A stretch of DNA of 64,000 nt from the NCBI RefSeq assembly GCF_014303395.1, contig NZ_CP060298.1, positions 1,302,001-1,366,000 of the forward strand, given 5' to 3'. The position numbers and the translations under genes are program-made. Positions within the stretch are counted from its first letter, which is position 1, and each line of letters starts with the position of its first letter. The notes under the pieces were generated by a model that saw only the letters and a program-made list of their open reading frames with translations, did not search any database and was not told where the DNA came from. This DNA comes from Nakamurella sp. PAMC28650 (GTDB taxonomy: Bacteria; Actinomycetota; Actinomycetes; Mycobacteriales; Nakamurellaceae). This document shows positions 34,562 through 42,026 of this stretch, in pieces.

Positions 34562-35385
34562 GCACCACCTCGACGGACCGGAAGCCGGACGACCGGGCCC
34601 CGGCCGCGGATCAGCCGGCCCGCAGTGCTTCCTCCGCATGGTTCCGCGACATCGGCTGGCGGATGGCGCTGGCCGTGGCCGCCGCCATCGTCGCCGCGCT
34701 GTCCGCCCCGACCTGGCTGAGCACCCTGCTGACGGTCGCCGCATCGGTCGTCGTGGTCGAGCGTGTTGTCCGTCTCCGCCGTCGCGGCATGCTGGACGCC
34801 GCACTGGTCGGCAGCGGCATGCTCGTCGTGGTCCTGGGCCTGCTGGGCCTGCTGCTGAACTACGTGCCGGGCGGCATCGGCCGCACCAGCTGGTCGATCG
34901 GCGCCGTGCTGCTGGCCATCCTGCTCCTGACGATCGTCGGTCTCGGCGAGGACGTGCCCCCGAGTCCGTTCCGGCCGCTGTGGAGCCGCTCGAGTCTGCC
35001 CACGGCGATCTGGGGCGTGGCCGCGGCCGCGATCCTGGTCTTCGCGATCGTCATCTCGACGCAGTCCTTCCAGCGCACCCACGTCGCCCCACTGGATCTC
35101 GCGAGCACGCCGGTGCGGGACGGGGTCGCGACGTTGACCGTCTCCTCCGGGTCGGAGCAGGGTCCGTTCGAGGTCGACCTGGTCACCTCGACCAGCCGGG
35201 TCGTGCTGGCCAAGAACGTCACCGTCTCGGCCGGAGTGTCCAGCGCCCTGGTGATCGCGGTGCCGGCCAGGACGCGCGCGTTGGTGCAACTGGTCCAGCC
35301 CGGTACCACCGTCGTACTGCGTCAGCTGATCTTCGACACCACCGCGACCGCCTCCGCCGTTCCGTCGACGGGCGCCACCGGATGA
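34558..35385 (+). CDS. Membrane protein of unknown function in the polysaccharide operon
   Basis: A 275-residue protein with about four to five hydrophobic helices (roughly 32-52, 54-67, 78-101, 106-125 and 150-170) followed by an external Thr/Ser/Val-rich domain (from about 180) with beta-strand character. I do not recognise the family. It overlaps both neighbours by 4 bases (ATGA at each end), so it is made in step with the flippase fusion and the double GT4, and is likely part of the same assembly machine, for instance a scaffold or chain-length/acceptor partner. The role is inference from position only. Confidence 0.75.
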   Translation: MSTTSTDRKPDDRAPAADQPARSASSAWFRDIGWRMALAVAAAIVAALSAPTWLSTLLTVAASVVVVERVVRLRRRGMLDAALVGSGMLVVVLGLLGLLLNYVPGGIGRTSWSIGAVLLAILLLTIVGLGEDVPPSPFRPLWSRSSLPTAIWGVAAAAILVFAIVISTQSFQRTHVAPLDLASTPVRDGVATLTVSSGSEQGPFEVDLVTSTSRVVLAKNVTVSAGVSSALVIAVPARTRALVQLVQPGTTVVLRQLIFDTTATASAVPSTGATG

Positions 35386-37697
35386 CGCGGCACCGCGTGC
35401 CCGACCCGGCTGCGACTCGGCCGATCCGGGTGCTGCAGGTCGTCCAGCGCTTCTATCCCGAACTCGGCGGCCTGGAAACCCATGTGGCCGAGGTGACCTC
35501 GCGTCTGCGGGAGATGCCGGACATCGAGATCACCATCCTGACCACGGATCGCAGTGGCGAGCTGCCGAAAGAGGATGTGATCAACGGGGTCCGGGTGATC
35601 CGGCGCCGCTCGTGGCCGCGCGAGAAGGACTACTACTTCTCGCCCGGTCTGGTGAAGGTGATCCGCTCCGGCGGCTGGGACGTCGTGCACCTGCAGGGTG
35701 GCCAGACCTTCGTGCCACTGGTCGGCATGCTGGCCGCGCTGTCGGCACGGATCCCGTACGTGCTGACCTTCCACACCGGCGGTTACTCCACCGCCGGCCG
35801 CTCGGTGATGGGCTGGGTACGGACCAGGGCGTTGGCGCCGTTGCTGTCCCGGTCGGCGAAACTGGTGGCGGTCAGCCGGTTCGAGAAGAAGAGCTTCTCG
35901 GCGGACACCGGGATCGATCCCGACCACTTCACCGTCATCAACAACGGCGGAGCGCTGCCGCCGGTACCGGCCGGTGTGCTGCCGCAGCCCGGGACCATCG
36001 TCTCCAGCGGGCGACTGGAGAAGTACAAGGGGCACCACCGCGCGATCGAGGCGCTCCCGATCATCCGGCGCGCGGTGCCGGGCGCCCGCCTCACGATCCT
36101 CGGCGGCGGGCCCTACGAGAGCGAACTGCGCGCCCTGGCCGCAACTCTCGGAGTCAGCGACGAGGTCACCATCAGACATCTGCCGCCGACCGAGCGCGCC
36201 CAGATGGCCTCCATCCTGGCCGGCTCGAGCGTGATGGCGGCGCTGTCCAGCTACGAGGCCCACCCGGTCGGCATCATGGAGGCACTGGCCCTCGGGCTCC
36301 CGGTGCTCGGCTGCGACGTCGCCGGCATCGGCGACCTGGTCGAGGACGGGCTGGTCCGCGGCATCGACGTGGCGGCCGGTCCGGCCGAGGTCGCGGCGGC
36401 CCTGGTCGACATGCTGACCCAGAACGCCGACGGAAAGCCGCGCGCGGCAGCTGGTTTCGAACTGCCGACCTGGGAGGGCTGCGCCGCGGCGCTGGCCGAC
36501 GTTTACCGCGAGCTGGCTCCGGCGCGCGCGCCCGGGCGACCGCTGCGGATCGCGCAGATCATCACCACGCTGACCACCGGCGGGGCCGAGAAACAACTCG
36601 AGTCGCTGATCGGGCACAGCGGCAACGCCCACCGCACCATCGCGCTGTACGGCGGCGGCACCATCGCCGACCGGATGACGGCGGCCGGCGCGGAGGTCGA
36701 CGTGCTCGGCATGGACGGACTCGGCAAGCTCACCGCGATTCCCCGCCTGGCGCTGCGGCTGCGGCAGATGCGCCCGGACGCGGTCCACGTCCACCTGCTG
36801 TCCGCACAGCTGTGGGGCATCCCGGCGGCGCGGCTGGCCGGCGTGCGCACGATCATCTCCAGCGAGCACTCGCTGATGGAGACCAGCATGGAGATGCGGC
36901 CGCTGACGCCCACGCTGCGCCGGATCTACCGGTCGCTGGAATCCATGGTGACCAGAACCGTTGCGGTGTCGGCGACCACGAAGACGCGGCTGCTGCGCTG
37001 GGGCGTCGCGCCCGACCGGATCAGCGTCATCGACAACGGCATCGACTTCGACGAATTGGCGTTCGCGGACGACGACCGTCAGGCGCGGCGCGCCGAATTC
37101 GGGGTGGGGCCGGGCACGGTGCTGATCGGCGCGGTCGGCCGGCTCGATCCGGTCAAGCGCTTCCCGCAGTTGCTCGAGGCACTGGCTCCCACCCTGGAAC
37201 ACGGTTTCCGGGAACTGTTGCTGGTCGGCGACGGACCGTTGCGCGGTCCCCTGGCGGCCCGCGCCGCCGAACTCGGCGTGGCCGACTGCGTGCACCTGAC
37301 GGGGCCCCGCCCCGACGTGCCGGCCCTGCTGGCCGCGATGGACGTGATGGTCAGCCCGTGCCGTGACGAGACGTTCGGCATGGCCGTGCTCGAGGGCCTG
37401 GGGGCCGGACTCCCGGTGGTCTACGCCCAGTGCCCCGCGCTGGACGAACTCGGCGAGCAGCCGGCCTGGGCGGTCCAGCTGGCCGCCGCCGACTCTGGGG
37501 TGTCCGAGGCACAGAGCATCCGGCTGTGCGTCGAGCAGGTCCTTGACCTCCGGGCCTCTGGTCGATTCCCGTTGCCGGCCAACATCTCCGACGCCTACGG
37601 GATCGACCGGACGGCGGCCTCCTTCGACCGGCTCTACCACGACCTGGTCACCGGGACCGCGCTGCCTGTCGTCGTGGGTGCCGGGAACGACCGATGA
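35382..37697 (+). CDS. Tandem double GT4 glycosyltransferase
   Basis: This 771-residue protein contains two complete GT-B glycosyltransferases of family GT4. Domain 1 (about 10-365): the N-terminal PELGGLETHVAEV, then GRLEKYKGHHRAIEAL and the EX7E-type EAHPVGIMEALALGLP near 291-306. Domain 2 (about 387-750): TTGGAEKQL, GRLDPVKRFPQLLEAL and DETFGMAVLEGLGAGLP near 662. Each half normally occurs as a separate ~380-residue protein, so one chain may add two successive sugars to a lipid-linked repeat unit at the inner membrane face. It overlaps genes on both sides by 4 bases. Donors unknown. Confidence 0.9.
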   Translation: MTRHRVPDPAATRPIRVLQVVQRFYPELGGLETHVAEVTSRLREMPDIEITILTTDRSGELPKEDVINGVRVIRRRSWPREKDYYFSPGLVKVIRSGGWDVVHLQGGQTFVPLVGMLAALSARIPYVLTFHTGGYSTAGRSVMGWVRTRALAPLLSRSAKLVAVSRFEKKSFSADTGIDPDHFTVINNGGALPPVPAGVLPQPGTIVSSGRLEKYKGHHRAIEALPIIRRAVPGARLTILGGGPYESELRALAATLGVSDEVTIRHLPPTERAQMASILAGSSVMAALSSYEAHPVGIMEALALGLPVLGCDVAGIGDLVEDGLVRGIDVAAGPAEVAAALVDMLTQNADGKPRAAAGFELPTWEGCAAALADVYRELAPARAPGRPLRIAQIITTLTTGGAEKQLESLIGHSGNAHRTIALYGGGTIADRMTAAGAEVDVLGMDGLGKLTAIPRLALRLRQMRPDAVHVHLLSAQLWGIPAARLAGVRTIISSEHSLMETSMEMRPLTPTLRRIYRSLESMVTRTVAVSATTKTRLLRWGVAPDRISVIDNGIDFDELAFADDDRQARRAEFGVGPGTVLIGAVGRLDPVKRFPQLLEALAPTLEHGFRELLLVGDGPLRGPLAARAAELGVADCVHLTGPRPDVPALLAAMDVMVSPCRDETFGMAVLEGLGAGLPVVYAQCPALDELGEQPAWAVQLAAADSGVSEAQSIRLCVEQVLDLRASGRFPLPANISDAYGIDRTAASFDRLYHDLVTGTALPVVVGAGNDR

Positions 37698-38341
37698 ACG
37701 CCTCGGGCTCACAGGATGCGGAGTCGTATCCCTCGACCGGGAAGTGTTCGCTCACCGAACGCGGACCCTGGTGGCCCGAGTTCCTCGAGGATCTCGGGCG
37801 CTACCGCGCCCACCACGGCGGCTCCACGATCAAGCCGCTGCTCCTGGAGCAGGGGCTCTGGGCTCTCCTGCAATATCGGTGGGCCTCGGGGATCCACCGT
37901 CGGGGCAGCACCGGCCCGGCCGGCGTCGTGCTCGGGCTGGTGGCGGTGCTCACCCAGAAGATCACCGAGATCGTGACGGGCATCAGCCTTCCGGCCGAGG
38001 CCCAGCTGTTCGCCGGCCAGTACATCGGACACTTCGGCCCGACCGTCGTCAACAAGGATGCGGTGATCGGCGCCGGCTGCAACATCAGCCAGGGTGTGAG
38101 CATCGGGATTTCGGGCCGCGGAGCACGGCGGGGTTGCCCGGTGATCGGGCCCCGCGTCTACATCGGTGCCAATGCTGTCGTCGCCGGCCCGATCACGGTG
38201 GGGGCCGACGTGGTGATCGCCGCCAACTCCCTGGTGAACCGCGATGTGCCGGAGGCCACTACGGTGGTGGGTGTTCCGGCCATCGTGGTGTCGTCCAATG
38301 GAACCGCAGGTATGGGCCTGCACCAGCGCCCGCGACGGTGA
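37694..38341 (+). CDS. Hexapeptide-repeat acetyltransferase (CysE/WcaB-like)
   Basis: The 215-residue protein has a short helical N-terminus (about 25-80; RYRAHHGGSTIKPLLLEQGLW) and a left-handed beta-helix of hexapeptide repeats (about 110-205: GHFGPTVVNKDAVIGAGC, IGPRVYIGANAVVAGPI, VGADVVIAANSLVNRDVP). This is the pattern of serine O-acetyltransferase-like proteins found in exopolysaccharide clusters (WcaB, EpsH-like), which acetylate sugars using acetyl-CoA. In this operon it more likely decorates the glycan than makes O-acetylserine. It overlaps the double GT4 by 4 bases and is 81 bp from the next gene. Confidence 0.85.
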   Translation: MNASGSQDAESYPSTGKCSLTERGPWWPEFLEDLGRYRAHHGGSTIKPLLLEQGLWALLQYRWASGIHRRGSTGPAGVVLGLVAVLTQKITEIVTGISLPAEAQLFAGQYIGHFGPTVVNKDAVIGAGCNISQGVSIGISGRGARRGCPVIGPRVYIGANAVVAGPITVGADVVIAANSLVNRDVPEATTVVGVPAIVVSSNGTAGMGLHQRPRR

Positions 38342-38422
38342 GACCGCCTCAGCGCGTGGATACGGCTACCGACGTGGCTCCGTCCCTGGATCCCACCTGC
38401 CCGCCCGATCACTAGGAGGAAC

Positions 38423-39565
38423 ATGACGTCCGCAGCAGCTCCCGACCCCCCTTCGGAGAGCACTACCTCCCTCGTGCTCGCCTCCCGCGGGGACGCGCTG
38501 ACGCCGTACCTGTTCCGGGCCCTGGCCGAACGCTTCGACATCTCGGGCCAGATGTCCGTCGACCTGACGACCCGTCAGCGCTACACCGTGGCGCTGACCA
38601 CCTTTCGGCCCTCCCGCACGGCGTGGGTGGAGAAGTTCTACAAGAGCTCGCGCGCCTACGGCTACCGCAGTGCCAACGCCGCGCACCGTCTGGCCGACAT
38701 CAAGGTCCCCTTCGACCTGGTCTTCCAGATCCACGCCCTGTTCGACGTCCCGGACACGACCAGCGCCCTGTACATCGACTGCACGCACCGTCAGTCGGCT
38801 GCGAACTGGCCGGCCTGGAATCCGCTGAGCGGCGACGAGCTCGAGCGCTGGTACGCCCGCGAACGGGCCGAATACCACCGTGCGGCGCACCTTTTCGCCT
38901 TCTGCGAGCCGACCAGGAGGTCGTTGGTCGAGGAGTACGGCGTGCCCGAGGAACGGGTCACCACGACGTACGCAGGCGTCAACCTCGACCAGATGCCCGC
39001 CCTGGATGCCGACCCCCGGCCCGAGCAGGGCGTGGGCGTGCCGACAATTCTTTTCATCGGCAACGACTTCGTCCGCAAGGGTGGCGAGGATCTGCTGAAG
39101 GCGTTCCGCATCGTCCGGGCCGCGATTCCGAACGCCCGGTTGCAGCTGGTCGGTACCGATCCGCACATCGCGGCCCAGGAAGGTGTCGAGGTGCTCGGCC
39201 GGATCAACGACCGGGCCCGGATCGAGGAGCTCTACCGCGGCGCCTCCGTCTTCACCGTCACCTCCTATTTCGATCCCTTCCCCCTGGTGTTGTTGGAGGC
39301 CATGGCATTCGGGCTGCCCGTGGTGAGCAGCCGGACCTGCGGGATCCCGGAAATCGTCGAGGACGGGGTCACCGGCAAGATGGTCGACGCCGGTGACGTG
39401 GATGCGATCGCCGCGGCCCTGATCCAGACCCTGTCCGATCCGGAGGCGGCGCGGCAGGCCGGTCTGGCGGGTCGGGTACGGGTGGAGAAGCTGTACACGT
39501 GGGACGCGGTCGTCGATCGGATGACTCCGGCCCTGGTCAAGGCCCATGGGCGGCCGCAGGCGTGA
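38423..39565 (+). CDS. GT4 glycosyltransferase
   Basis: The 380-residue GT-B protein has a diverged N-terminal half with the segment FQIHALFDVPDTTSALYIDCTH and a typical C-terminal GT4 half: TILFIGNDFVRKGGEDLLKAF, then VLGRINDRARIEELYRGASVF and DPFPLVLLEAMAFGLPVVSS with its EX7E-type Glu. It should transfer a sugar from a nucleotide donor on the cytoplasmic face. A strong AGGAGGA ribosome-binding site precedes the ATG, unlike the overlapping genes before it. The next gene starts within its stop (GTGA). Confidence 0.9.
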   Translation: MTSAAAPDPPSESTTSLVLASRGDALTPYLFRALAERFDISGQMSVDLTTRQRYTVALTTFRPSRTAWVEKFYKSSRAYGYRSANAAHRLADIKVPFDLVFQIHALFDVPDTTSALYIDCTHRQSAANWPAWNPLSGDELERWYARERAEYHRAAHLFAFCEPTRRSLVEEYGVPEERVTTTYAGVNLDQMPALDADPRPEQGVGVPTILFIGNDFVRKGGEDLLKAFRIVRAAIPNARLQLVGTDPHIAAQEGVEVLGRINDRARIEELYRGASVFTVTSYFDPFPLVLLEAMAFGLPVVSSRTCGIPEIVEDGVTGKMVDAGDVDAIAAALIQTLSDPEAARQAGLAGRVRVEKLYTWDAVVDRMTPALVKAHGRPQA

Positions 39566-40782
39566 TTCCTCCCAGACGCGGACGACCGTTCGTGCTGCTG
39601 GTGGCGGTGCTCTGCTGGCTCGCCGCCGGATGCACCTCGGCGAAGACCACGGTGACCACGACCACCGCGACGACGAGTACGGCCGCCAGCAGTTCCGCGG
39701 TCCCGCTACCCACGATCGCCGCGAACTCGGGCTTCGTCACCAGGTCCGGACGTCAACTCCTCCTGGACGGCAAGCAGTTCCGGTTCGTCGGGGCCAACCT
39801 CTACGACGCGGCGGGTAGTGACCGCTACAGCTGCAACGCCGGGAACAGACTGTCCGATGCAGCACTGCTGGCCACGCTGCGGTACCTGCACGACAGCGCG
39901 GGAGCCACCGTCCTGCGGTTCTGGGCCTACCAGACCTACACCCAGGCCGGCACCTACTTCGGCGGGGTGGATCGCGTCATCGCCGCGGCCAAACAGGTCG
40001 GCATGAAGGTGCTACCGGTCCTCGAGGACGGGCCGGGCAACTGCACGACCATCAACCCGGCGGTGTCCAAAGCGGCGTACCAGGGGGACACCTGGTTCAA
40101 CAACGGCTACAAGGTCCCTTACGGGAACGCGTCGATGTCCTACCGGGACTACGTCAAGGTGATGGCGGCACACTACGCGAACGAGCCGACCATCCTGGCG
40201 TGGAGCATGATGAACGAGGCGGACACCTCGGCACGAGATCCGTTCGGGCGGCCCGTTCTCGTCGACTTCGCCACCGATGTGGCAGCGCAGATCCGGTCCG
40301 TCGACACCCACCACCTGCTCACCATCGGGACCCAGGGCAACGGCGCGCCCGGTGCCAGCGGCGCCGACTTCGCCGCCGTGTACGCACTCCCGCAGATCGA
40401 TCTGGCCGAGGTCCACGACTGGGGCTACTGGGGATCGGACCAGAGCCCGATGCCCGGTGGCAACGGCGCGAATCCACCGGCCGCCGACTCCGCTGCCTGC
40501 AAACAACTCGACGCCAAGGTCGGCTGCTCGTTCGCGATCGCGGCGGTGCTGGGCAAGCCCCTGTTCGTCGGGGAGGCGGGGATCTTCGGCCGCACCGCGG
40601 ACGAGCGGACGAACAGGGCGACCCTGCTGAAGGCGAAGATGGACGCCGCCTTCGCCGCCGGAGCCGCCGGCTACCTGGTCTGGTCGATCAACACCCAGAT
40701 CACCGACGGCTACGACATCCTGATCAGCGACAACGACCCCCTGATCGGTCAGATGTCCACGGTCGCGAAGGGCCTGCTCTAG
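39562..40782 (+). CDS. GH5-family glycoside hydrolase lipoprotein
   Basis: This 406-residue protein has a lipoprotein signal (LVAVLCWLAAGC) and a Thr/Ser-rich linker, then a (beta/alpha)8 GH5 catalytic domain. Acid/base E219 lies in WSMMNEAD and nucleophile E338 in VGEAGIFG, both canonical for GH5 (clan A), which includes endo-beta-mannanases and cellulases. The catalytic domain opens with GFVTRSGRQLLLDGKQFRFVGAN, a segment shared with the two GH5 proteins encoded at 42-43.6 and 47.5-49.7 kb. GTG at 39562 overlaps the previous stop, so it is coupled to the glycosyltransferases and probably trims or recycles their product at the cell surface. Confidence 0.85.
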   Translation: MIPPRRGRPFVLLVAVLCWLAAGCTSAKTTVTTTTATTSTAASSSAVPLPTIAANSGFVTRSGRQLLLDGKQFRFVGANLYDAAGSDRYSCNAGNRLSDAALLATLRYLHDSAGATVLRFWAYQTYTQAGTYFGGVDRVIAAAKQVGMKVLPVLEDGPGNCTTINPAVSKAAYQGDTWFNNGYKVPYGNASMSYRDYVKVMAAHYANEPTILAWSMMNEADTSARDPFGRPVLVDFATDVAAQIRSVDTHHLLTIGTQGNGAPGASGADFAAVYALPQIDLAEVHDWGYWGSDQSPMPGGNGANPPAADSAACKQLDAKVGCSFAIAAVLGKPLFVGEAGIFGRTADERTNRATLLKAKMDAAFAAGAAGYLVWSINTQITDGYDILISDNDPLIGQMSTVAKGLL

Positions 40783-40850
40783 CCCCCCGCCCCCCGCCCC
40801 TCGCCCCCCGCCCCCGCCCCCCGCCCCCCGCCCCCCCGCCCCCGCCCCCT
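40783..40850 (+). repeat. C-rich low-complexity tract (G-rich on the minus strand)
   Basis: About 68 bases of CCCCCCG-type units start right after the GH5 stop codon. The minus strand carries many runs of five to seven G and could form G-quadruplexes. It lies between convergent 3' ends and next to the first copy of the 45-bp direct repeat. Confidence 0.9.
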
Positions 40851-40895
40851 CGTCGAGCGGATACTTATAGCGGGCAAATCGGACAGAATTCGACC
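40851..40895 (+). repeat. 45-bp direct repeat, copy 1
   Basis: Starts CGTCGAGCGGATA and ends GGACAGAATTCGACC; 41 of 45 bases match copy 2 at 41953-41997. It ends 5 bp before the stop codon end of the DUF559-type gene. Confidence 0.95.
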
Positions 40896-40900
40896 GAACC

Positions 40901-41929
40901 TCACCGGTCGATCCGGGCTTCGAGCATCGATCGGATCTGGGCGACCAGATGCTCACGGCGCTGCCAGATCATCTGGTGGGTGACACCCAGCATCAGCCAA
41001 CCGGCGCGCTGCAATTCGTTGTACCGCTCCCGGTCCTGGTGGAGGGCGGCGCCGGTGTGGAATTGCACCCCTTCGTACTCGCACCCGACGCGCAGTTCCG
41101 GCCAGCCCAGGTCGACGCGGTAGCGCAACCCCTGCCCGGTCGTCACCTGGATCTGTGGTGTCGGGGCCGGAAGACCGGCCTCGATGCAGACCCAGCGGAG
41201 CCACGACTCACCCGGCGATTCGGCTCGCCCGTCGGCGAGGGGGATGAGGACGCGCACCTGTCGGACTCCGCGGATCGACAATTCAGCGGCCACCGCCGAA
41301 AGTTCGACCTGACGAACGTGCGTCTTGCGCAGTGCCGCGTCCAGAACGGCCAGCGACTTCGCCGGATTGCGTTCGAGAGCCGCGATCCTGACGGTGGTCT
41401 CGCTCAGATCGGTGACCGACCGGCCGTCGACGTCATTGTGCGGTCGGATCAGATGCGGACGGTGCAGGACGAGCCCGTCGAGTGCGGACGGTGAATCCAC
41501 CGCAGCCAGGACGTGGGTCCGGCGGTCCCCTCGGATGTCCGCCCCGTAGAGCTCGGCAGCGGTGTGCAGGCACGCGGTCACGGGTCGCCCCAAGGACAGT
41601 GCGGCCGCCGTCAACCGCGTCCGTACGCCACACGAAGCACCGTCCGCCTGATCGGTCGGCAGGGCATAAGTGTTGCGCCACAACTTGTTCAACACGCCGG
41701 AGGAGGTCAACCCGCGCAGCTGCCGACGCCCGACGAAGGGATGGAGCTGCGTGCCCAGCAGCGCCCCGTCCTGAGCAGCCGCCAGCTCGCGCAATTCGTC
41801 CGGCAACCGCCAGTGCCCACCCATCGGATCCATGACGCGAGCTTGAGCGAAACCCGGCCGCGAGTCGACCGTCGAACCGCCGATGTGGATGGCGAACAGG
41901 TATGGGGATAACTTCGCGGGTCTCCCCAC
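40901..41929 (-). CDS. DUF559/AbiEi-like protein with C-terminal nuclease-like fold
   Basis: The 342-residue protein belongs to a large actinobacterial family. The N-terminal ~100 residues look like an AbiEi-type winged helix (HPFVGRRQLRGLTSSGVLNKL with the wing LWRNTYAL); the C-terminal ~120 resemble DUF559/Vsr-type endonucleases, with E in SPGESWLRW, D in YRVDLGWPELRVGCEYEG and a trailing RREHLVAQI. The family is often annotated as AbiEi antitoxin-domain or type II endonuclease-like, function unsettled. No partner toxin gene is adjacent. It interrupts the polysaccharide region and is bracketed by a 45-bp direct repeat. The start could also be Met33 or Met36 (near 41833 and 41824). Confidence 0.75.
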   Translation of the reverse strand: MGRPAKLSPYLFAIHIGGSTVDSRPGFAQARVMDPMGGHWRLPDELRELAAAQDGALLGTQLHPFVGRRQLRGLTSSGVLNKLWRNTYALPTDQADGASCGVRTRLTAAALSLGRPVTACLHTAAELYGADIRGDRRTHVLAAVDSPSALDGLVLHRPHLIRPHNDVDGRSVTDLSETTVRIAALERNPAKSLAVLDAALRKTHVRQVELSAVAAELSIRGVRQVRVLIPLADGRAESPGESWLRWVCIEAGLPAPTPQIQVTTGQGLRYRVDLGWPELRVGCEYEGVQFHTGAALHQDRERYNELQRAGWLMLGVTHQMIWQRREHLVAQIRSMLEARIDR

Positions 41930-41952
41930 CCTCGTCCTGGACTCCCCACCCC

Positions 41953-41997
41953 CGTCGAGCGGATAGGTAAAGCGGGCAAATGGGACAGAATTCGACC
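41953..41997 (+). repeat. 45-bp direct repeat, copy 2
   Basis: Same orientation as copy 1, four mismatches. It sits 23 bp upstream of the DUF559-type start. An inverted copy of its first bases (TATCCGCTCGA) follows at about 42003-42013, so copy 2 is also part of an 11-bp inverted repeat. Confidence 0.95.
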
Positions 41998-42026
41998 ATA
42001 GGTATCCGCTCGATGCGGAGGGCGGG

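Noticed and set aside
30926-34804. A 1292-residue frame antisense to the flippase fusion
   Set aside because: Low-complexity Gln/Asp/Gly/His-rich translation, no domain; typical antisense shadow of a GC-rich gene.
35322-37712. A 796-residue frame antisense to the double GT4
   Set aside because: Same shadow pattern; the sense strand carries two clear GT4 domains.
40901-41929. AbiE-type toxin-antitoxin system
   Set aside because: Only an AbiEi-like N-terminal region is present; no adjacent AbiEii nucleotidyltransferase toxin gene was found.
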